This document shows, piece by piece, positions 12,967 through 21,513 of a DNA stretch of 22,246 bases; the first letter of the stretch is position 1; each line of letters starts with the position of its first letter. Both the position numbers and the translations under genes were made by a program. A model generated the notes under the pieces. That model saw only the letters and a list, made by a program, of their open reading frames with translations, searched no databases and was not told the DNA's origin. Origin of the DNA: JBOFSR01 sp051651645 (GTDB taxonomy: Bacteria > Spirochaetota > Spirochaetia > Treponematales > Treponemataceae); assembly GCA_051651645.1 (NCBI GenBank), contig JBOFSR010000115.1, positions 1 through 22,246 on the forward strand, given 5' to 3'.

Positions 12967-14238
12967 TTATCTTTTTATGAGCTCAAATCCACAAAAGGGA
13001 ACTAAAACCTTTGGCACAGTAACCGATCCGTCTTCATTTTGGTAATTTTCTAAGATTGCAACCAAGGCTCGAGAAACTGCAACTGCCGTTCCATTGAGCA
13101 TGTGGACAAATTTATTTTTTCCATTTTCGTCTTTGTAACGAACATTAAGTCGGCGTGCTTGAAAGTCCGTGCAATTTGAGGTTGAAGTAACCTCGCCCCA
13201 CTCGCCACCGTTTCGCCCTGGCATCCATGCCTCTAAGTCCCATTTCCGATAAGCGGGTGCCCCTAAATCCCCTTTGCACGTATCAACGACACGGAAAGGA
13301 ATTTCAAGTCCCACAAAAATCTCTTCTTCAATTGCACGTATTTGCTCATGAATTGCATCAGAATCCTCTGGCAAACAGTAAACAAACATTTCCAGCTTGG
13401 TAAATTGATGCACGCGATACAGACCCTTGCTAAACTGGCCTGCAGCTCCCGCCTCTTTTCTAAAACAGTGCGAAAGACCTGCATATTTTAATGGTAATTT
13501 TTCTTTATCAAGGATTTCATTTGAGTGATAACCGCCCAGCGTAATTTCCGCTGTTGCAACAAGGCACGTCCCATCACCTTCAAGGGCATAAACATTCGAC
13601 TCATTCCCCCGAGGATTAAAGCCAATACCCGTAAGGATTTCTTCACGGGCAACATCAGGCGTCGTAAAGGGCGTAAAACCATGTTTTCGCACAACATTAA
13701 GGGCGTACATTATAAGTGCCTGCTCTAAAAAAACAGCTTCATTTTTTAGGTAATAAAATTTGCTGCCAGAAACCTTTGTTGCCGCATCAAAATCAACTAA
13801 ATCAAGCGACTGGCCAATTTCTACATGATCTTTTGGCTCAAAATTAAATTTTCTCGGCGTTCCTACCTGCTTAACTTCAATATTTTCAGTATCAAGAACG
13901 CCATTTGGTGCATCAGGATGAGCCATATTGGGAATTTTTCGCCCTTCAATCTCAAGATCCCGTTCTGCAACGCTCAAGGTTTCTTCAAGGGAAGCAATAT
14001 CAGCCTTAATTTTTTTGCCCTCTTCAATTAAACGATTTCTAGCCTCAGCATCAAGTTTACCCTTCATTCCCGCAGCGTTTTCGTTTCTTTTTTGCTGCAA
14101 CTCTTGCAAATCAGTAACCAATTGCACTCTCTTATCAAAAAGCTGCACAACCATATCTGCATCGCAGTTCATATTTCGCTCAGCAATATTCTTTTTTACA
14201 TCAGTAAGATTTTCTTTAATAAATTTATAATCAAGCAT
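12967..14238 (-). CDS. serS: Seryl-tRNA synthetase (SerRS)
   Basis: Charges tRNA-Ser, and tRNA-Sec where present. The 423-aa class II synthetase has an N-terminal tRNA-binding coiled coil (about 1-105; MLDYKFIKENLTDVKKNIAE and a long Lys/Glu helix pair). It carries motif 2 in HCFRKEAGAAGQ and LYRVHQFTKLEMF, and motif 3 in NGTAVAVSRALVAILENYQ. Its length is typical. I placed the start at 14238, where family homology begins; in-frame ATGs at 14265 and 14310 lie in or upstream of the promoter. There is no SD, and the -10 element ends only 6 nt before this ATG, so the mRNA is probably leaderless. It is transcribed divergently from nadE. Confidence 0.96.
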   Translation of the reverse strand: MLDYKFIKENLTDVKKNIAERNMNCDADMVVQLFDKRVQLVTDLQELQQKRNENAAGMKGKLDAEARNRLIEEGKKIKADIASLEETLSVAERDLEIEGRKIPNMAHPDAPNGVLDTENIEVKQVGTPRKFNFEPKDHVEIGQSLDLVDFDAATKVSGSKFYYLKNEAVFLEQALIMYALNVVRKHGFTPFTTPDVAREEILTGIGFNPRGNESNVYALEGDGTCLVATAEITLGGYHSNEILDKEKLPLKYAGLSHCFRKEAGAAGQFSKGLYRVHQFTKLEMFVYCLPEDSDAIHEQIRAIEEEIFVGLEIPFRVVDTCKGDLGAPAYRKWDLEAWMPGRNGGEWGEVTSTSNCTDFQARRLNVRYKDENGKNKFVHMLNGTAVAVSRALVAILENYQNEDGSVTVPKVLVPFCGFELIKR

Positions 14239-14244
14239 GTCTCG

Positions 14245-14273
14245 AGTGTAGCAAATTATCAGCATTTTGTCAG
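14245..14273 (-). promoter_or_regulatory. serS promoter placed for a leaderless transcript
   Basis: The minus strand reads CTGACA (14273-14268), a 17-nt spacer, then TACACT (14250-14245), followed by CGAGAC and the serS ATG. With the usual 6-7 nt from -10 to start, transcription would begin at or next to the A of the start codon. Confidence 0.65.
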
Positions 14274-14347
14274 CCGAATACGGTAAAATTATTAAGAGTT
14301 TTCTATACAAAAGCGATGAACAGCTAGATTGAAATTGATTTTTTTTC

Positions 14348-14353
14348 TATACT
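14348..14353 (+). promoter_or_regulatory. -10 element of nadE, 6 nt from the ATG
   Basis: TATACT at 14348-14353 is followed by ATACCC and the nadE ATG at 14360. There is no purine-rich SD. A clear -35 hexamer at the right distance is lacking; TTGAAA at 14329-14334 would give a spacer of only 13 nt. The geometry mirrors that of serS. Confidence 0.5.
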
Positions 14354-14359
14354 ATACCC

Positions 14360-16321
14360 ATGGATTTTGGTTTTATTCGTATTGCCTGCGTTTCACCGCA
14401 AATGGCAGTGGCAAATTGCAAAAAAAATACTGACAATATTATTTCAAGCATCACAGAGCTTTCCAAAAAAAATGTCGCACTCATTGTTTTTCCTGAACTT
14501 TGCATTACATCCTACACGTGTGGCGATTTATTTTTTCAGTCAGCCTTGATTGAAAATGCACAAAAGGAACTACTCCGTATTTGCAAGGAAACACAAAATA
14601 CCAACGCCCTGATTTTTGTTGGCTTACCAATTTTATTAAACAGCACGCTATACAACTGTGCTGCAGCCATTCAGGCAGGTGAAATTCTTGCCATAATCCC
14701 CAAAACTCACATTCCAAACTACAATGAATTTTATGAAAAACGCTATTTTTCGGGCTTTATTGGCGAAAACAAAACGATTTTAATTGATTCCTTGAAGATT
14801 CCTTTTGGTACACAGATTTTATTAAGCGACGCAAAAAATACTCACGTACAAATCGCCTGCGAAATTTGTGAGGACTTATGGGCTCCTATCCCCCCCTCAT
14901 CGAATCATGCACTTGCAGGCTCAACCATTATTGCAAACCTCTCAGCCAGCAACGAAACGGCATCTAAATCATCGTACCGCAAATCCTTAATAGAGATGCA
15001 AAGCTCGAAGCTGTTTTGTGCATATGCGTATGCAAATGCAGGAGAAGATGAGTCGACAACGGATCTTGTCTACTCAGGCAATAGTTTTATCTGTGAAAAC
15101 GGAATTACCGTATGCGAAAAACTGCCCTTTTCAAGCAAAAATACAATAATTGCAGACATCGATGTAGAACGACTAATAAAAGAACGACAAAAAAATACCA
15201 CATTTTCAAGCAGTCAAAACCAACTATCCAATTCATACCTTCAAATCCCTGTCAACTTGCCACAGCTTGATTTTTTTAAGCAGGACAGCCTCAAAAGAGC
15301 TATTGACAGCCACCCATTTGTACCTGCCTCTGATGAAATGCTTGGTTCTCGCTGCAAGGAAATTATTGACATTCAAGCATTTGGACTGGCAAAACGACTA
15401 AAGCACACAAAGGCAGCTCATGCAATTATTGGACTTTCTGGTGGACTTGACTCAACGCTTGCATTTTTAATTACCTTTGAAGCATTTAAGATTTTACAAC
15501 TTGACACAAAGGGAATTATTGCAATTACCATGCCCTGCTTTGGCACAACGGAGCATACAAAAAACAATGCACTTGCATTAGCAAAAGAATTTAATGTAAC
15601 GATTAAGACAATCCCTATAAAAGACTCTGTTATGCAACATTTTAAAGACATTGATCATGATAAAACAAAGCTTGATATAACGTATGAAAACTGCCAAGCT
15701 CGAGAGAGAACACAGGTTTTAATGGATGTTGCAAATAAATTTGGAGGCTTGGTGATTGGCACAGGAGATTTATCAGAGCTTGCATTAGGCTGGGCAACGT
15801 ATAACGGCGACCACATGTCAATGTACGGCGTAAACGCATCAATTCCCAAAACTCTCGTCAAATCCCTTGTCGGCTATTTTGCTCACCTGTACAAAAAAAA
15901 TATCGCAGCCGTGTTGAATGCAATTATTCAAACGCCTGTGAGTCCAGAACTTTTACCCCCTGTCAATGGTGTAATTTCTCAAAAAACAGAAGATATTGTC
16001 GGCCCCTACGATTTGCACGATTTTTTTCTCTACTATTTTTTACGATTTGGTTTCTCTCCCAGTAAAATTCTTTTTTTAGCGACAATTGCATTTAAAAATC
16101 AGTTTGACAAAAACACCATTTTAAAATGGTTAAAAATTTTTCTTAATCGCTTTTTTGCACAGCAATTTAAAAGATCTTGCTTGCCAGATGGGCCAAAAGT
16201 CGGCAGTATTTGTCTTTCTCCTCGCGGGGATTGGAGAATGCCCAGTGATGCGGAAGCACAATTATGGTTGCAGGATTTAGCCGTTTTAGAGAATTCAAAT
16301 CTTTTTAAGGATTTAAAATGA
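14360..16321 (+). CDS. nadE: Glutamine-dependent NAD+ synthetase (NadE)
   Basis: Last step of NAD biosynthesis: amidation of nicotinate adenine dinucleotide using glutamine nitrogen and ATP. The 653-aa protein is a two-domain fusion. Residues about 1-280 are a nitrilase-fold glutaminase with the triad Glu46 (FPELC), Lys115 (PKTHIPNYNEFYEKRYF) and Cys170 (CEICEDLW). Residues about 335-653 are the synthetase with the PP-loop SGGLDST (360-366) and TGDLSELALGWATYNGDHMS. The length is typical for the glutamine-dependent long form. It lacks an SD, which suggests a leaderless mRNA. Its stop overlaps the next gene's start (ATGA at 16318-16321), so it heads the same transcript as the heptose genes. 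Confidence 0.95.
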   Translation: MDFGFIRIACVSPQMAVANCKKNTDNIISSITELSKKNVALIVFPELCITSYTCGDLFFQSALIENAQKELLRICKETQNTNALIFVGLPILLNSTLYNCAAAIQAGEILAIIPKTHIPNYNEFYEKRYFSGFIGENKTILIDSLKIPFGTQILLSDAKNTHVQIACEICEDLWAPIPPSSNHALAGSTIIANLSASNETASKSSYRKSLIEMQSSKLFCAYAYANAGEDESTTDLVYSGNSFICENGITVCEKLPFSSKNTIIADIDVERLIKERQKNTTFSSSQNQLSNSYLQIPVNLPQLDFFKQDSLKRAIDSHPFVPASDEMLGSRCKEIIDIQAFGLAKRLKHTKAAHAIIGLSGGLDSTLAFLITFEAFKILQLDTKGIIAITMPCFGTTEHTKNNALALAKEFNVTIKTIPIKDSVMQHFKDIDHDKTKLDITYENCQARERTQVLMDVANKFGGLVIGTGDLSELALGWATYNGDHMSMYGVNASIPKTLVKSLVGYFAHLYKKNIAAVLNAIIQTPVSPELLPPVNGVISQKTEDIVGPYDLHDFFLYYFLRFGFSPSKILFLATIAFKNQFDKNTILKWLKIFLNRFFAQQFKRSCLPDGPKVGSICLSPRGDWRMPSDAEAQLWLQDLAVLENSNLFKDLK

Positions 16322-17439
16322 AAGAAAGAGGCAACAAAGTATATAAATTTATAGACTCTGTTATAGGAAGTATTATAATTTTTGCTTTGCAATTTATGCA
16401 CAAAAAAAACAAACTTCCGTCACTCGACTCTATAAAAAAAATAACGGTCATTCAGTTAGGGGCAATTGGCGATACTATTTTGCTCAGTGCGATATTGCAG
16501 GACATAAAAGACACCTTGCCAGAAGCAAAAATCACTTTTATTTGCTCAAAAGGCAACAAGGGAATTGTAGAACACTTACAAACAATTGATGACTTTTACT
16601 CGTTTAATTTCAAAAATCCGCTTGCCTCAATTAATCACATCAGAAAAATTCAGCAGTGCGATCTGGTGCTTGATTTTACACCGTGGGCAAAAATTGGAGC
16701 AATTATTTCGTTTTTTATTCATGCACGCTATAAAGTTGGCTTCAAGCAAAAAAATATGACTCGCCACCTATTATATGACAACTGGATTGAGCATTCAAAT
16801 GAGGTTCATGAAGTGATCAACTACAAAAACATTGTTCATCTGCTAGGGATTGCAAAAAACAATTTACCCTCTTTATCAATGCAAGAAAACTTAGATTTTG
16901 AAGTGCAAGAAAAATCTGTAGTCTTTCATTTATTTGCGGGTGGAACAAAAAGCTACATGCGTCAATGGACAGAAGAAAACTGGATCATGCTGGCTAAAAC
17001 GCTCATTAAAAATGGATTTACCATTTATCTTACTGGTGCAAAGCAGGATATACCGAGTGCAGAACTTTTTTGTGAGCGGGCTGATTTTGCTAACTCAGCG
17101 AGTATTGTAAATGTAACGGGAAAACTTTCTCTTTCGCAAACGGCAACACTTTTAACAAAGGTTTGCTCCCTTATCACGGTGAACACAGGGATTCTTCACC
17201 TTGCAGACAGCCTAAATGTTCCGACAATTTCGCTCAATGGGCCAACAAATATTAAACGCTGGGGAGGGATCCATGATTCTACAACCAATCTTAGCACACA
17301 AAATGTGCCATGCTCGCCGTGTTTAAATCTTGGCTTTGAGTATGCCTGTAACGATGAGCATCCTCTTTGCATGAAGAGTATTTCAGTGGAAACAGTTTTA
17401 GAAATCTTACGTAAAAAAAATTTGATTGAGGTGCAATAG
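16318..17439 (+). CDS. Glycosyltransferase family 9 (heptosyltransferase-like)
   Basis: A 373-aa GT9 protein, the ADP-heptose:LPS heptosyltransferase family, which probably moves heptose from ADP-heptose to a cell-surface acceptor. Family features include ITVIQLGAIGDTILLSAIL (42-60), HLFAGG around residue 205, the donor-site loop VNTGILHLADSL and LNGPTNIKRWGG, and a Cys-rich tail (PCSPC, then further Cys) seen in many GT9 enzymes. A hydrophobic stretch at about 11-27 may help membrane association. It overlaps nadE by 4 nt, with AAGGA before the ATG, and precedes gmhA-hldE-gmhB, which make the likely donor. The acceptor is unknown; treponemes are not known to have classical lipid A-based LPS. 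Confidence 0.85.
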   Translation: MKERGNKVYKFIDSVIGSIIIFALQFMHKKNKLPSLDSIKKITVIQLGAIGDTILLSAILQDIKDTLPEAKITFICSKGNKGIVEHLQTIDDFYSFNFKNPLASINHIRKIQQCDLVLDFTPWAKIGAIISFFIHARYKVGFKQKNMTRHLLYDNWIEHSNEVHEVINYKNIVHLLGIAKNNLPSLSMQENLDFEVQEKSVVFHLFAGGTKSYMRQWTEENWIMLAKTLIKNGFTIYLTGAKQDIPSAELFCERADFANSASIVNVTGKLSLSQTATLLTKVCSLITVNTGILHLADSLNVPTISLNGPTNIKRWGGIHDSTTNLSTQNVPCSPCLNLGFEYACNDEHPLCMKSISVETVLEILRKKNLIEVQ

Positions 17440-17490
17440 GATTGCCGAGCAAAAAAAATTAATTTATAATTTGACAAAGGAGCATCAAAC

Positions 17491-18057
17491 GTGAAAAAAA
17501 TACAAGAGTTAATTGAAAAGCATATAGATTTTTGCAAATATGTTCAAAACGAGCAAGGTCAAACAATAGCATTGATTGCACAAAAAGTTACCGCAGCACT
17601 CAAAAGCGGAAATACAGTTTTTTTTATGGGCAATGGTGGCAGTGCCGCAGACTCTCAGCACCTTGCAGCAGAACTTGTAGGACGATTTAAAAAAAATCGC
17701 AAAGCATATAGCTCAATCGCCCTTACTACAGACACTTCAATTTTAACATCGATCGCAAATGATTACGGTTACGAGCATATTTTTTCCCGCCAACTTGAAG
17801 GCCTTGCAAAAGCTGGAGATATCGTTTTTGCTCTTTCAACATCGGGCAATAGTCCTAATGTCGTAAAAGCAGTTGATTTTGCAAAAAAAAACAAACTATT
17901 CGTCATTGGACTTTTAGGAAAAGACGGTGGCATTCTCAAAGAAAAGTGCGACACGGAAATTACTATTAACTCAAATGAAAGCGACAGAACACAAGAAATG
18001 CATGGAATGATTGGCCATATTATATGCGAGCTTGTTGAGGAGGCTTTGAGTGAATAA
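17491..18057 (+). CDS. gmhA: Sedoheptulose-7-phosphate isomerase (GmhA)
   Basis: First step of ADP-heptose synthesis: sedoheptulose 7-phosphate to D-glycero-D-manno-heptose 7-phosphate. The 188-aa SIS-domain protein has GNGGSAADSQHLAAE (48-61), LTTDTS, STSGNS (116-121) and TQEMHGMIGH. By alignment to E. coli GmhA from memory, Glu61, Gln168 and His176 match the active-site Glu65, Gln172 and His180. The start is GTG at 17491 with AAAGGAG 8 nt upstream, giving the expected GmhA N-terminus. A 51-nt gap follows the glycosyltransferase. The end overlaps the next start by 8 nt. DiaA-type SIS proteins are related, but the operon with hldE and gmhB argues for GmhA. Confidence 0.93.
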   Translation: MKKIQELIEKHIDFCKYVQNEQGQTIALIAQKVTAALKSGNTVFFMGNGGSAADSQHLAAELVGRFKKNRKAYSSIALTTDTSILTSIANDYGYEHIFSRQLEGLAKAGDIVFALSTSGNSPNVVKAVDFAKKNKLFVIGLLGKDGGILKEKCDTEITINSNESDRTQEMHGMIGHIICELVEEALSE

Positions 18058-19510
18058 ACTAGATGCAGCACAGCTACGCAATAAAATTCTAAGCATTCAA
18101 ACAAATGTGAATATTCTTGTTTTTGGGGATATTTTGCTTGATGAATATATTTTTGGTTCGGTGAATCGTATTTCGCCAGAAGCCCCCGTTCCTATTTTGA
18201 ATGTAAACTCAGAAAAATTTGTACTGGGAGGAGCTGCAAATGTTGCGGCAAATCTGATTGCATTGGGAGCAAACGCTTTATTGTGTGGTGTTTGTGGCAA
18301 GGATGCACAACAAGAAAGACTTTTTCGTCTTTTAGAGATTGCTTCGGTTAAAAATTATATTTTGCAAAACAAGTCAAAACCAACTATCACAAAATCACGT
18401 ATTGTTGCAGACAATCAGCAAATGATGCGAGTTGACCGTGAAGACACAAGCCCGCTTTCTATGCATGTAGAGCAACAACTTACATCCGTGATTGATACAA
18501 TTTTTGAGCAAAACACCATTGACGTCATACTTATTTCTGACTATAACAAGGGAACTTGCACGCAATCCCTTTGTACGCACCTTATACAAAAAGCAAAAAA
18601 GCAAAATATCATGGTATTAGTTGATCCCAAAGGAAGTGACTGGACAAAATACAGTCATACTGATTTTATAACGCCAAATCTTAAAGAGCTGTCAGATATT
18701 ACACAGACCGCTATCAAAAATGATGATTTATGCATTGCTAACTATGCACAAAAAGTGATGCAGGATTTTAACATCAAAAATCTTTTAGTAACGCGCTCTG
18801 AAAAAGGAATGTCGCTTTTTGAGGGAAAATCAACATTCACAATAAAAACTCAGGCAAAAGAAGTCTTTGATGTATGCGGTGCAGGTGATACAGTAATTTC
18901 AACGCTCGCGTACTTTATCGGCTTAAAACAATTCACTCAAATTGAATGCGTGCAGCTTGCAAACCTTGCAGCGGGAATTAGCGTTGCTCACTTTGGCACG
19001 TATGCCGTAAGCCTTGCTGAAATTTTACATGAACTCCCCAGTGAAAACAGCAAAATCATTTCTGTACAAAATCTTTCCAGCCTTGTCCAGCGACTAAAAA
19101 AAAGTCAGAAAAAAATTATCTTTACTAATGGATGTTTTGATATTTTACATATTGGGCATGTTCGCTACCTTAGTCAAGCACGTTCCCTTGGCGATATACT
19201 AATTATTGGCCTTAATTCAGACAATTCTGTAAAAAGGCTGAAAGGAGAAAATCGCCCAATCAATAATGAACAAATCCGCTGTGAAATGCTAAGTTATCTT
19301 CCTTTCGTTGACTATGTTGTTGTTTTTGAAGAAGATACGCCGCTTGAAATCATAAAAATGATAGAGCCACATATTCTCGTCAAAGGCGGTGATTATAAAA
19401 TTGAAGATATCGTGGGGCGTGAATTTGCTCAAGAAGTTCAAACAATCAGCTTTGTTGAGGGCTTTTCAACTACCAATCTTTTGGAGAAATCACGACAAAA
19501 TGAAACATAA
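18050..19510 (+). CDS. hldE: Bifunctional heptose 7-phosphate kinase / heptose 1-phosphate adenylyltransferase (HldE)
   Basis: Carries out steps two and four of ADP-heptose synthesis. The 486-aa fusion has an N-terminal PfkB kinase (about 10-325: VFGDILLDEYIFG, GGAANVAANL, and GAGDT at 277-281 with catalytic Asp280). A C-terminal cytidylyltransferase-fold domain follows (about 350-486: FTNGCFDILHIGH with HxGH at 367-370, then SYLPFVDYVVVFEEDTP and LVKGGDYK). Length and order equal E. coli HldE (RfaE). The start is GTG at 18050 with GAGGAGG 6 nt upstream, overlapping the gmhA stop by 8 nt. The stop overlaps the gmhB start by 11 nt, indicating translational coupling through the pathway. Confidence 0.96.
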   Translation: MNKLDAAQLRNKILSIQTNVNILVFGDILLDEYIFGSVNRISPEAPVPILNVNSEKFVLGGAANVAANLIALGANALLCGVCGKDAQQERLFRLLEIASVKNYILQNKSKPTITKSRIVADNQQMMRVDREDTSPLSMHVEQQLTSVIDTIFEQNTIDVILISDYNKGTCTQSLCTHLIQKAKKQNIMVLVDPKGSDWTKYSHTDFITPNLKELSDITQTAIKNDDLCIANYAQKVMQDFNIKNLLVTRSEKGMSLFEGKSTFTIKTQAKEVFDVCGAGDTVISTLAYFIGLKQFTQIECVQLANLAAGISVAHFGTYAVSLAEILHELPSENSKIISVQNLSSLVQRLKKSQKKIIFTNGCFDILHIGHVRYLSQARSLGDILIIGLNSDNSVKRLKGENRPINNEQIRCEMLSYLPFVDYVVVFEEDTPLEIIKMIEPHILVKGGDYKIEDIVGREFAQEVQTISFVEGFSTTNLLEKSRQNET

Positions 19511-20003
19511 GGCCATCTTTTTAGACCGCGACGGCACAATAAATGTGGACACAGGCTATTTATATAAATGGGAGGATTTTCATTTTATTGACGGCGTCAT
19601 TAAGACACTCAAAAAACTCAAAGAAAAAGGATTTTTATTAATTATTTTAACAAATCAATCAGGCATTGCACGAGGATTTTTTACCGAGCAAGATGTACAA
19701 GTATTGCACAATAAAATGAATGCTTTTTTGCAAAAAAATTATAACTTTCAGTTTGACGGTATTTATTATTGCCCTCATCACGAACAGGGGACGCAAAAAA
19801 AATATACCATTGAATGCAACTGCCGAAAACCAGAAAAAGGAATGCTGTTACAAGCACTCAAAGACTTTGATATTGATCTTTCTGCGTCTATTATGATTGG
19901 CGATAAGGATAGTGATAACATAGATCCAATCAATTTACCCTTTATTAAGGTTTCAAAAAACTTTACCCTAACTGATGCTACCAAAAGTATTCTAAATAGA
20001 TAA
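19500..20003 (+). CDS. gmhB: D-glycero-beta-D-manno-heptose-1,7-bisphosphate 7-phosphatase (GmhB)
   Basis: Third step of ADP-heptose synthesis, removing the 7-phosphate. The 167-aa HAD-superfamily phosphatase has the nucleophile pair Asp9 and Asp11 in FLDRDGT, motif II LTNQSGIARG, a zinc-binding loop with Cys91, His93, Cys106 and Cys108, CRKPEKGM (Lys110), and MIGDKDSD (Asp135). This is the GmhB/HisB-N subfamily layout; the operon decides for GmhB. I placed the start at ATG 19500, inside the end of hldE, because homology begins there; an in-frame ATG at 19389 would add 37 unrelated residues read from hldE. It is slightly shorter than E. coli GmhB. A strong terminator follows. Confidence 0.92.
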   Translation: MKHKAIFLDRDGTINVDTGYLYKWEDFHFIDGVIKTLKKLKEKGFLLIILTNQSGIARGFFTEQDVQVLHNKMNAFLQKNYNFQFDGIYYCPHHEQGTQKKYTIECNCRKPEKGMLLQALKDFDIDLSASIMIGDKDSDNIDPINLPFIKVSKNFTLTDATKSILNR

Positions 20004-20040
20004 ATGGAAATTGTAAGCTTAAATAACAAAATAGTTTCAT

Positions 20041-20091
20041 AAAAAAAAGAGTAGCGTAAAAGTTTGCACTTTTTTGGCTACTCTTTTTATC
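20041..20091. terminator. Strong bidirectional terminator between gmhB and rnfB
   Basis: A 12-bp perfect stem, AAAAAGAGTAGC (20044-20055) with GCTACTCTTTTT (20077-20088), has a second 6-bp stem AAAAGT/ACTTTT stacked inside. It carries A-rich and T-rich flanks, so it can end transcripts from both convergent operons. The stretch between the gmhB stop and this element shows nothing else. Confidence 0.9.
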
Positions 20092-20109
20092 TAGCAATAC
20101 AAAATTCTT

Positions 20110-20922
20110 TTATGAGGCAAAAACACCTGTTTCAAGAATCTTCAAAACCTTTGTTGGACAACCTGTTACGCAGTCCCCACATGAATTACACAGTGCATAA
20201 TCCACAACAGGAATTCCGTTTGTAACAACAAGGGCTTTTTTTGTACAAGCACGCTCACACTTTCCACACTTAATACAACCAACCTTACATTGCTTCATAA
20301 TGCTTGCTTTATTTTCGCTTCTATTAGAGCAAAGTGCTACAGCCCCTTTTCTCTCAAGCGGTATTCGGGTAAAAAGTTTTTGAGGGCAAGCTTTCTCGCA
20401 GGCAGCACAGCCAGTACACTTATCATAATTGATATGAGGAAGCCCATCTTTTTCGATCTCGATAGCTCCAAATTGGCAAGAAGAAACACAGTCGGCAAGT
20501 CCGATGCAACCAAACTGACAAAACTTAAGTCCGTTTACGGCAATTTTTGCTCCCTTGCAAGAAGGAACGCCAACGTAATCACCTTTAAGAGGAGTGTGTG
20601 CCTTTGAGCCTTGACAGGCAAGCACTTCAACTTTTTGCACAGCCTCAGAGACAATTCCCATAATTTTGGCTAAAGCCATCGTGCAATCAACGCCACCTGC
20701 AGTACAACCATCAACAGGAGCTTGCTCTTTTGCAACAGCAGCAGCAAAACCATCGCAGCCAGGAAATCCGCAGCCACCACAGTTTGCACCAGGGAGAGCT
20801 TCGCGTAATTCTTCAACCTTAGGATCAACCTCAACATAAAAAATTTTTTTGAAAAAACCTAATAAGATTCCAAGTGAAAAGGCTAATCCAAAAGCCACTA
20901 GAATTGTGTATAAAATAGTCAT
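20110..20922 (-). CDS. rnfB: Rnf complex iron-sulfur subunit RnfB
   Basis: An electron-transfer subunit of the membrane ferredoxin:NAD+ oxidoreductase. The 270-aa protein has an N-terminal membrane helix (about 4-24) and a 4Fe-4S Fes domain with Cys48, 51, 56 and 73 (NCGGCGFPGCDGFA). A Cys-rich region follows (CQFGCIGLADCVSSC) and then ferredoxin-type motifs CTGCAACEKACP, CIKCGKCERAC and CNSCGDCVTGCP. This fits RnfB, which passes electrons from ferredoxin to the rest of the complex on the cytoplasmic side. AGGAG lies 7 nt before the ATG, and 12 nt separate it from rnfA. It is the last gene of rnfG-E-A-B, ending at a shared terminator. Confidence 0.95.
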   Translation of the reverse strand: MTILYTILVAFGLAFSLGILLGFFKKIFYVEVDPKVEELREALPGANCGGCGFPGCDGFAAAVAKEQAPVDGCTAGGVDCTMALAKIMGIVSEAVQKVEVLACQGSKAHTPLKGDYVGVPSCKGAKIAVNGLKFCQFGCIGLADCVSSCQFGAIEIEKDGLPHINYDKCTGCAACEKACPQKLFTRIPLERKGAVALCSNRSENKASIMKQCKVGCIKCGKCERACTKKALVVTNGIPVVDYALCNSCGDCVTGCPTKVLKILETGVFAS

Positions 20923-20934
20923 TTTTTTCTCCTG

Positions 20935-21513
20935 TTACCCAATTAAGCCTGTAAATCCGCCGAATGCTAATGAAAGCATCGCAGCCGCAACAAAATACAC
21001 AGGATTCCCTTTTAAAAATGAAGGAACGGGAGCAATTTTAAGTTTTTCTCGAATACCTGCCATTAAAAGCATAGCAACAATAAAACCTGCAGCTCCACCC
21101 ATTGCATAAAAAATTGACTCAACAAAATTGTATTCTTTTTTAATACAGTTCAGCGTTAAAGCCAAAATCGCACAGTTTGTTGTAATCAATGCAAGGTAAA
21201 CGCCCATTGAACTGTATAGTGCAGGAGCCGCTTTTTTAAGATAAAACTCAACAAGCTGAACCAAACTAGCTATAACTAAAATGAACGTAAGTGTTTGCAA
21301 AAACAAAAGGTTAAGTGGTGCAAGCACAAAATAATAAAGCGGATAGGTTACAAGTGTTGCAAGAACCATAACAAACGAGGTTGCAATTCCCATTCCGCTA
21401 GCTTTTTCAACATCGCTTGTCATTCCAATAAATGGACATAGTGCCAAAAACTGCATAAAAACAACGTTATCAACAAGCATTGACGATAAAAAGATTTTAA
21501 TCAAATCACTCAT
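20935..21513 (-). CDS. rnfA: Rnf complex membrane subunit RnfA
   Basis: A 192-aa, six-helix membrane protein of the RnfA/NqrE family. The N-terminal half carries DNVVFMQFLALCPFIGMTSD and the C-terminal half has TTNCAILALTLNC; each holds a Cys in a membrane helix, the pair that in RnfA/RnfE-type proteins binds an in-membrane Fe-S cluster. The family is homologous to RnfE, its neighbour, and the two helix bundles sit in opposite orientations. The start overlaps the rnfE stop by 4 nt (ATGA), so it is translationally coupled. Confidence 0.95.
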   Translation of the reverse strand: MSDLIKIFLSSMLVDNVVFMQFLALCPFIGMTSDVEKASGMGIATSFVMVLATLVTYPLYYFVLAPLNLLFLQTLTFILVIASLVQLVEFYLKKAAPALYSSMGVYLALITTNCAILALTLNCIKKEYNFVESIFYAMGGAAGFIVAMLLMAGIREKLKIAPVPSFLKGNPVYFVAAAMLSLAFGGFTGLIG

